Positions 60,038-64,000 of a stretch of 64,000 bases of DNA are shown here, one piece after another. The position numbers were made by a program, and so were the translations under genes. This DNA comes from a bacterium Scap17. GTDB taxonomy: Bacteria; Pseudomonadota; Gammaproteobacteria; Pseudomonadales; Halomonadaceae. The notes beneath the pieces are model-generated. The model was not told the origin of the DNA. It saw only the letters and a list, made by a program, of their open reading frames with translations, and searched no databases. Location: assembly GCA_013376735.1 (NCBI GenBank), contig VINJ01000001.1, positions 3,286,001-3,350,000 of the forward strand, in the 5' to 3' direction. Numbering within the stretch: the stretch's first letter is position 1; every line of letters begins with the position of its first letter.

Positions 60038-61056
60038 TTGCCGACTGGCTAGACCTGACACTCGAAGGCCACGCCAGCGCCCGTGGCATGGGCCGTATTC
60101 CCGGCGGCCGCTATGAGATCGTCGCGCCCGGCGTGCTGGAGATCACCCCCGACGTCATGGGGCCCGAGGCGCGCCCGTGCGTGATCTCCGCCGGCATCCA
60201 CGGCAACGAGACCGCCCCCATCGAACTGCTCGGTGAACTGATCGCAGGCCTGGAGAGCGGTCATCTGATCGTCGGGGCGCCACTGCTGCTGATTCTGGGC
60301 AACCTGCCCGCCATCCGCAGTGGCGAGCGCTTCATCACCACCAATCTCAATCGGCTGCTCAAGCGCGCCGAGGACAGCGTCACGGCCAACGACTGCCCGT
60401 CGGATGATGAGCCGGCGCGCGCGCGTCAGCTGATGGCGGCCGTGGACACCTTCTATGCTCGCTTCCCGCTGACCGAGGGCACGCGCCGTCTGCACTACGA
60501 CATGCACACCGCCATCCGCGACAGCCTCTATCCGCGCTTCGCGGTGGTGCCCTTCAGTGATGGCGATGCCATCAGCGCAGCGCAGTGGCCGATATTGAGC
60601 GCCGCCGGCATCCAGGCCGTGCTGCACCAGCATCAACACAGCTGGACCTTCTCGCACTATTCGCGCCACTACCATGATGCCGACGCCTTCACGCTGGAAC
60701 TGGGCCAGGTACGCCCGTTCGGCGCCAACGACATGGCGGCGCTCGCGCCGATGAAAGCCCTGCTCGCGGCACTGGCGACCGGCACGGCGCCCGCCGAAGC
60801 GGACCCGGAGGCCATCGACTACTTCACGGTGGAAGTGGAATTGATGCGTCAGTCAGCCGACTTCACGCTGTGCTTCAGCGAGGATGTCGCCAACTTCACT
60901 GCCTTCGCTCCCGGTAGCGTGGTGGCCGAAGACGCCGCTGCTGGCCCCTGCATCATCGGCGATACGCCACTGCGGGTGGTCTTCCCCAACGCGAAGGTGG
61001 AGATAGGCGCCCGCGCCGCCCTGCTACTGGCCGAGAGTTCGACACCGACAGGCTGA
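60034..61056 (+). CDS. astE: Succinylglutamate desuccinylase
   Basis: AstE performs the last step of the arginine succinyltransferase pathway, hydrolysing N-succinylglutamate. The 340-residue zinc enzyme has H56 and E59 (AGIHGNETAP), TTNLNRLLK near residue 103, H158 in HYDMHTAIR, and the C-terminal domain (IDYFTVEVELMRQSADFTLCF). It starts at GTG in a GTGA overlap with the DUF1338 gene, with AGGAG eleven bases upstream. The other ast genes are not here. A basic amino-acid ABC transporter follows 565 bases later, consistent with arginine use. Confidence 0.9.
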   Translation: MIADWLDLTLEGHASARGMGRIPGGRYEIVAPGVLEITPDVMGPEARPCVISAGIHGNETAPIELLGELIAGLESGHLIVGAPLLLILGNLPAIRSGERFITTNLNRLLKRAEDSVTANDCPSDDEPARARQLMAAVDTFYARFPLTEGTRRLHYDMHTAIRDSLYPRFAVVPFSDGDAISAAQWPILSAAGIQAVLHQHQHSWTFSHYSRHYHDADAFTLELGQVRPFGANDMAALAPMKALLAALATGTAPAEADPEAIDYFTVEVELMRQSADFTLCFSEDVANFTAFAPGSVVAEDAAAGPCIIGDTPLRVVFPNAKVEIGARAALLLAESSTPTG

Positions 61057-61621
61057 GTCCCCAGACACTGAACAACAAGCGCCGGCTTTCTGCCCTCCCA
61101 CTCCCCGCAGGGCGCAGCACGACGGCGCGATTGCACTGACGAAAGCCTTGACTACAACGACAACAGGCGACCTTGATCATGAAGACTCCTCCCCCACTGC
61201 CGGACGGCATCCACGTGCGTCCTTGCACGCTCCACCAAAGTCGTAATATTCCTCCACGCCAGATAGCGGTGAACCCTGCGTTGAGCTGGTAGAATCGGCC
61301 CCCTTTCCCGTCCACGACATGCAAGCACAGGCATTCTTGGCCTGTTGTAGACGGTCACTGGCAGCGAGAACGACGATCAATCGGACTGATCGTGAGGAAC
61401 TGGCCATGCCCCTGACGGCATTCTCCGCCACTCCTCCCATGCCACGCCTTGCCGCCTCACCACGTCTGCGTCGCGCAAGTCAGCGAGTGGCAGTGAAGGC
61501 AGTGCCAGGCAGCCGTGCCATGTCGGCAACGAACCTGTATCCCGAGCCCGACCGCCCCGCGGCGGACTCGTGGCGTGTCATTGCCCCCCAGGGCTGGCAA
61601 CGTCCGGATTGGAGTAACTGC
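61057..61621. other. Intergenic region astE / ABC transporter
   Basis: No credible gene in 565 bases; the open frame from 61319 into the transporter gene lacks family similarity. Weak promoter-like elements are TTGCAC-N15-TAATAT (61223-61249) and TAGAAT (61290-61295). Confidence 0.5.
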
Positions 61622-62422
61622 ATGACCATGAGATCTTCCGTGGCCGAGAGCCCGAGCAGCGACGCGCTGCCTCTCGAGGTCCGCAACATCACCAAGTCCT
61701 TCGGCACCAATCAGGTGCTCAAGGGCTTGTCGCTGCAAGCACACAAGGGTGATGTCATCACCCTGATCGGTGCGTCCGGTTCCGGCAAGAGCACCTTTCT
61801 GCGCTGCATGAACCTGCTGGAGCAGCCGGACGGTGGCGACATCTTCGTGCATGGCGAACAGATCGGCTTCAAGGAAAGCCGCCGTGGCCGTGAACCGATG
61901 GACTGGCGTCAGGTCGAGCGCATGCGCGCGCGCCTGTCGATGGTGTTTCAGGGCTTCAATCTGTGGTCGCACATGACGCTGCTGGAAAATGTCATCGAGG
62001 CGCCGATCCACGTGCTCGGCAAGCCGAAGAAGGAAGCCATCGCCCACGCACGCAGTCTGCTAGACCGCGTCGGCCTGCTCGAGCGCGCCGACTACTATCC
62101 GGCGCAGATGTCCGGTGGCCAGCAGCAGCGCGGCGCCATCGCGCGCGCGCTGGCGATGGAGCCGGAGGTGATGCTGTTCGACGAGCCGACCTCGGCCCTC
62201 GACCCGGAACTGGTCGGTGACGTGCTCAAGGTCATGCGTGACCTGGCCGAGGAAGGCCGCACCATGGTGGTGGTGACCCACGAGATGAGCTTTGCGCGGG
62301 ATGTCTCGAGCCAGGTGGTCTACCTGCATCAGGGACTGGTCGAGGAAGCCGGCAAGCCGGAAGACGTGCTGGGCAATCCCCAGTCGGAGCGCCTCAAGCA
62401 GTTCCTGGCGCCCAAGTACTGA
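61622..62422 (+). CDS. Basic amino-acid ABC transporter ATP-binding protein (HisP/AotP-like)
   Basis: A 266-residue ATPase: Walker [10 protein letters not shown] near residue 52, [18 protein letters not shown] as Q-loop region, LSGGQ-type [17 protein letters not shown], Walker [15 protein letters not shown] and [14 protein letters not shown]. It matches HisP/ArtP/AotP-type importers of arginine, ornithine, lysine and histidine. ATG 61622 has GGAG seven bases upstream; the long in-frame extension upstream is non-coding. First gene of the transporter operon, with the binding protein and permease after it. Confidence 0.92.
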   Translation: MTMRSSVAESPSSDALPLEVRNITKSFGTNQVLKGLSLQAHKGDVITLIGASGSGKSTFLRCMNLLEQPDGGDIFVHGEQIGFKESRRGREPMDWRQVERMRARLSMVFQGFNLWSHMTLLENVIEAPIHVLGKPKKEAIAHARSLLDRVGLLERADYYPAQMSGGQQQRGAIARALAMEPEVMLFDEPTSALDPELVGDVLKVMRDLAEEGRTMVVVTHEMSFARDVSSQVVYLHQGLVEEAGKPEDVLGNPQSERLKQFLAPKY

Positions 62423-62428
62423 GAAAGC

Positions 62429-62454
62429 GCCCTGATCAGCAGCCCTGATCAGCA
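62429..62454 (+). repeat. 13-bp perfect tandem duplication
   Basis: GCCCTGATCAGCA occurs twice without a gap, just after the ATPase stop. Each copy contains the palindrome TGATCA. Confidence 0.85.
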
Positions 62455-62609
62455 GTACTGATGAATGGCCCTTGGCCCATCGCTGAGCCAACCGCTCGGC
62501 CTGTGGCAGATCCGGCACGGTGATCCCGTGACCGGCACATGATTCAGCACCGCGAGCGCCACGCCAACGAAAGGCCTCGAGGTGTCCAAGACTTCAGGAA
62601 TGACAAGCA

Positions 62610-63434
62610 ATGAAACAGTTCGCGACACGTGCCCTGCTGGGCCTCACCCTCGGTCTCTCCAGCTTCGCCATCACCACCAGCGCCGTTCAGGCGGCCGATG
62701 TGCCGGACCCGCTGCGCCTGGGCATCGACGTGCCCTACGCGCCCTTCGGCTACAAGCTGCCCAGCGGTGAGCTGACCGGCTTCGAGATCGAACTGGGCAA
62801 CGCCATCTGCGCCCAGCTCGCCACTCACTGCGAATGGACCGAGCAGGACTTCGACGGCATCATCCCGGGCCTGATGGCGCGCAAGTACGACGTCATCATG
62901 TCGGCGCTGACCATCAATCCGGAGCGTGAGCGTCAGGTGCTGTTCTCCGAACCCTACTTCACGCCGCCGTCCGGCTGGTTCGTCAAGGCGGACAGCCCGC
63001 TGGCGGGCGCGGACAGCCTCGATGCCGAGGCTCTCGAGGGCAAGGTGATCGGGGTGCAACGCGGCAACCTGCAGGATCACTACGTCACCGACCTCTACGG
63101 CCGTACGGCAGAAGTGCGCCGCTACACCAAGCTCGATGACCTGGCGCTGGACATGGACAGCGGCCGCGTCGATGTCGCCTTCCTGGACCTGCCGGTCGGT
63201 CAGGACACCCTGGTCAACGCCAATGACGGCAACTTCGTCAACACCGGCAGCGCCATCAGCGAGCCGAAGAAGTACTTCGGCGACGGCTTCGGCATCGCCA
63301 TGAAAAAGCGCGACCGCGACCTCAAGAAGGCCATCGATGGTGCCCTGGAAGCGCTCAAGGCCGATGGCACGCTCAAGCGTCTCAACGACAAGTACTTCGC
63401 CAGCGCCGCCACCGCGTCCGACAACCACCAGTAA
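62610..63434 (+). CDS. Lysine/arginine/ornithine-type periplasmic binding protein
   Basis: A 274-residue exported solute-binding protein. The signal peptide ends near residue 28 (TTSAVQA). The mature part has PLRLGIDVPYAPFGYKLPSGELTGFEIELG, DGIIPGLMARKYDVIMSALTINPERERQVLFSEPYF and GKVIGVQRGNLQDHYV, matching the HisJ/ArgT/AotJ family. It brings basic amino acids to the permease. AGGAA lies nine bases before ATG. About 190 bases separate it from the ATPase gene, and 41 bases from the permease. Confidence 0.93.
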   Translation: MKQFATRALLGLTLGLSSFAITTSAVQAADVPDPLRLGIDVPYAPFGYKLPSGELTGFEIELGNAICAQLATHCEWTEQDFDGIIPGLMARKYDVIMSALTINPERERQVLFSEPYFTPPSGWFVKADSPLAGADSLDAEALEGKVIGVQRGNLQDHYVTDLYGRTAEVRRYTKLDDLALDMDSGRVDVAFLDLPVGQDTLVNANDGNFVNTGSAISEPKKYFGDGFGIAMKKRDRDLKKAIDGALEALKADGTLKRLNDKYFASAATASDNHQ

Positions 63435-63475
63435 GCCGCTGAACGGGTTATTCGGCGCTTCACGGGAGATTTCCC

Positions 63476-64000
63476 ATGATTGACCTACAAGGCTACGGGC
63501 CCAGCCTGCTGGAAGGTGCCTGGGTCACGGTGCAGCTGGCCGTGCTGGCCCAGCTGCTGGCCATCGCGCTGGGGCTATTGACGGCGACGGCCAAGATGTC
63601 GCGCTCCACACCTCTGCGCTGGCTCGCGATGCTCTATACCACCATCATCCGCGGCGTACCGGACATCGTGCTGATGCTGCTGCTGTTCTTCGGCGGCCAG
63701 ATCGGCATCAACATGGTCACCGACTGGCTGTACGACAGCTACGACATCGACGTCTTCGTCAATGTCGATGAGTTCACTGCCGGCGTCGTCACCATCGGCT
63801 TCATCTTCGGTGCCTACATGGGCGAAACCTTCCGTGGCGCCTTCATGGCGGTGGATGCCGGTCAGATCGAAGCCGGGCGGGCCTATGGCATGAGCAACTG
63901 GAAGGTCTTCAAGCGAATTCGCTTCCCGTTGATGATGCGTCACGCCCTGCCGGGGCTGGGCAACAACTGGATGGTACTGCTCAAGACCACCGCCCTGGTG
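63476..64000 (+). CDS. Basic amino-acid ABC transporter permease (HisQ/AotQ-like), 3' end outside window
   Basis: The first 175 codons of a polar amino-acid ABC permease: MIDLQGYGPSLLEGAWVTVQLAVL opens the first helix, LYTTIIRGVPDIVLMLLLFFGGQ is typical, and GYMGETFRGAFMAVDAGQIEAGRAYGMSNWKVFKRI-like sequence near residue 120-145 is the coupling helix. It pairs with the ATPase and binding protein upstream, and with a second permease expected beyond the window. GGAG lies seven bases before ATG 63476. Confidence 0.92.
   Translation, partial: MIDLQGYGPSLLEGAWVTVQLAVLAQLLAIALGLLTATAKMSRSTPLRWLAMLYTTIIRGVPDIVLMLLLFFGGQIGINMVTDWLYDSYDIDVFVNVDEFTAGVVTIGFIFGAYMGETFRGAFMAVDAGQIEAGRAYGMSNWKVFKRIRFPLMMRHALPGLGNNWMVLLKTTALV

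Noticed and set aside
61319-61621. A 101-residue N-terminal extension of the ABC ATPase
   Set aside because: No family similarity, no ribosome site at its start, while ATG 61622 has GGAG and gives the normal length.

Overview
The window is about 62% G+C and carries a typical gamma-proteobacterial gene set with a marine, salt-adapted signature: ectoine degradation genes (doeA, doeB and an AsnC-type doeX), a BetT-type choline transporter with a long C-terminal tail, and the large 180-kDa-class NAD-glutamate dehydrogenase. This fits a member of the Halomonadaceae (Halomonas or Cobetia). That placement is inferred from gene content; no rRNA or tRNA gene is visible to confirm it. I see no insertion sequence, prophage, CRISPR array or clear foreign island. 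This is chromosomal sequence with short transcription units.

Layout. Bases 1-12500 hold the 5' two thirds of NAD-GDH, trmA, murI, the doeABX cluster, a divergent 2-hydroxyacid dehydrogenase, an AsnC regulator divergent from a PLP enzyme, and a DJ-1/PfpI protein. Bases 12700-18105 hold a DUF3108 protein, the lysine exporter lysO with a structured leader, and a gluconate module (gntR, gntK, gntP) with a near-perfect GntR operator. Bases 18463-27229 form an envelope-stress cluster: RND adaptor and pump, BaeS-like kinase and BaeR-like regulator in one operon, followed by a small secreted helical protein and a protein with three tandem Spy/CpxP-like domains. Bases 27230-30264 hold a 1-kb gene-free leader and betT.

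Bases 30387-37674 are the fructose PTS operon fruBKA with a divergent Cra/FruR and a recognisable Cra site. Bases 37701-41179 pair a hybrid sensor kinase with a periplasmic molybdopterin-fold protein. Bases 41426-44513 pair a PhoD-like phosphatase with an HDAC-family deacetylase that starts at TTG. Bases 44614-48521 hold a MOSC protein and the molybdate transporter modABC. Bases 48968-56804 hold two LysR regulators, two glutathione transferases, a GNAT-nitrilase fusion, the peptidase MtfA, and a gamma-butyrobetaine-dioxygenase-like enzyme with a LysR-type box. Bases 56936-64000 hold a diguanylate cyclase with a histidine-repeat loop, a lipocalin, a DUF1338 enzyme overlapping astE, and the start of a basic amino acid ABC transporter.

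Themes. Compatible-solute handling (doe, betT, possibly the butyrobetaine-type dioxygenase), sugar-acid and fructose uptake with local LacI-type regulators, and envelope stress dominate. The most unusual features are the three-domain Spy-like protein, the HxxxH nonapeptide repeat in the diguanylate cyclase, the hairpin-rich leader in front of betT, and at least ten short perfect or near-perfect tandem duplications (11-27 bp units) scattered through genes and intergenic DNA.
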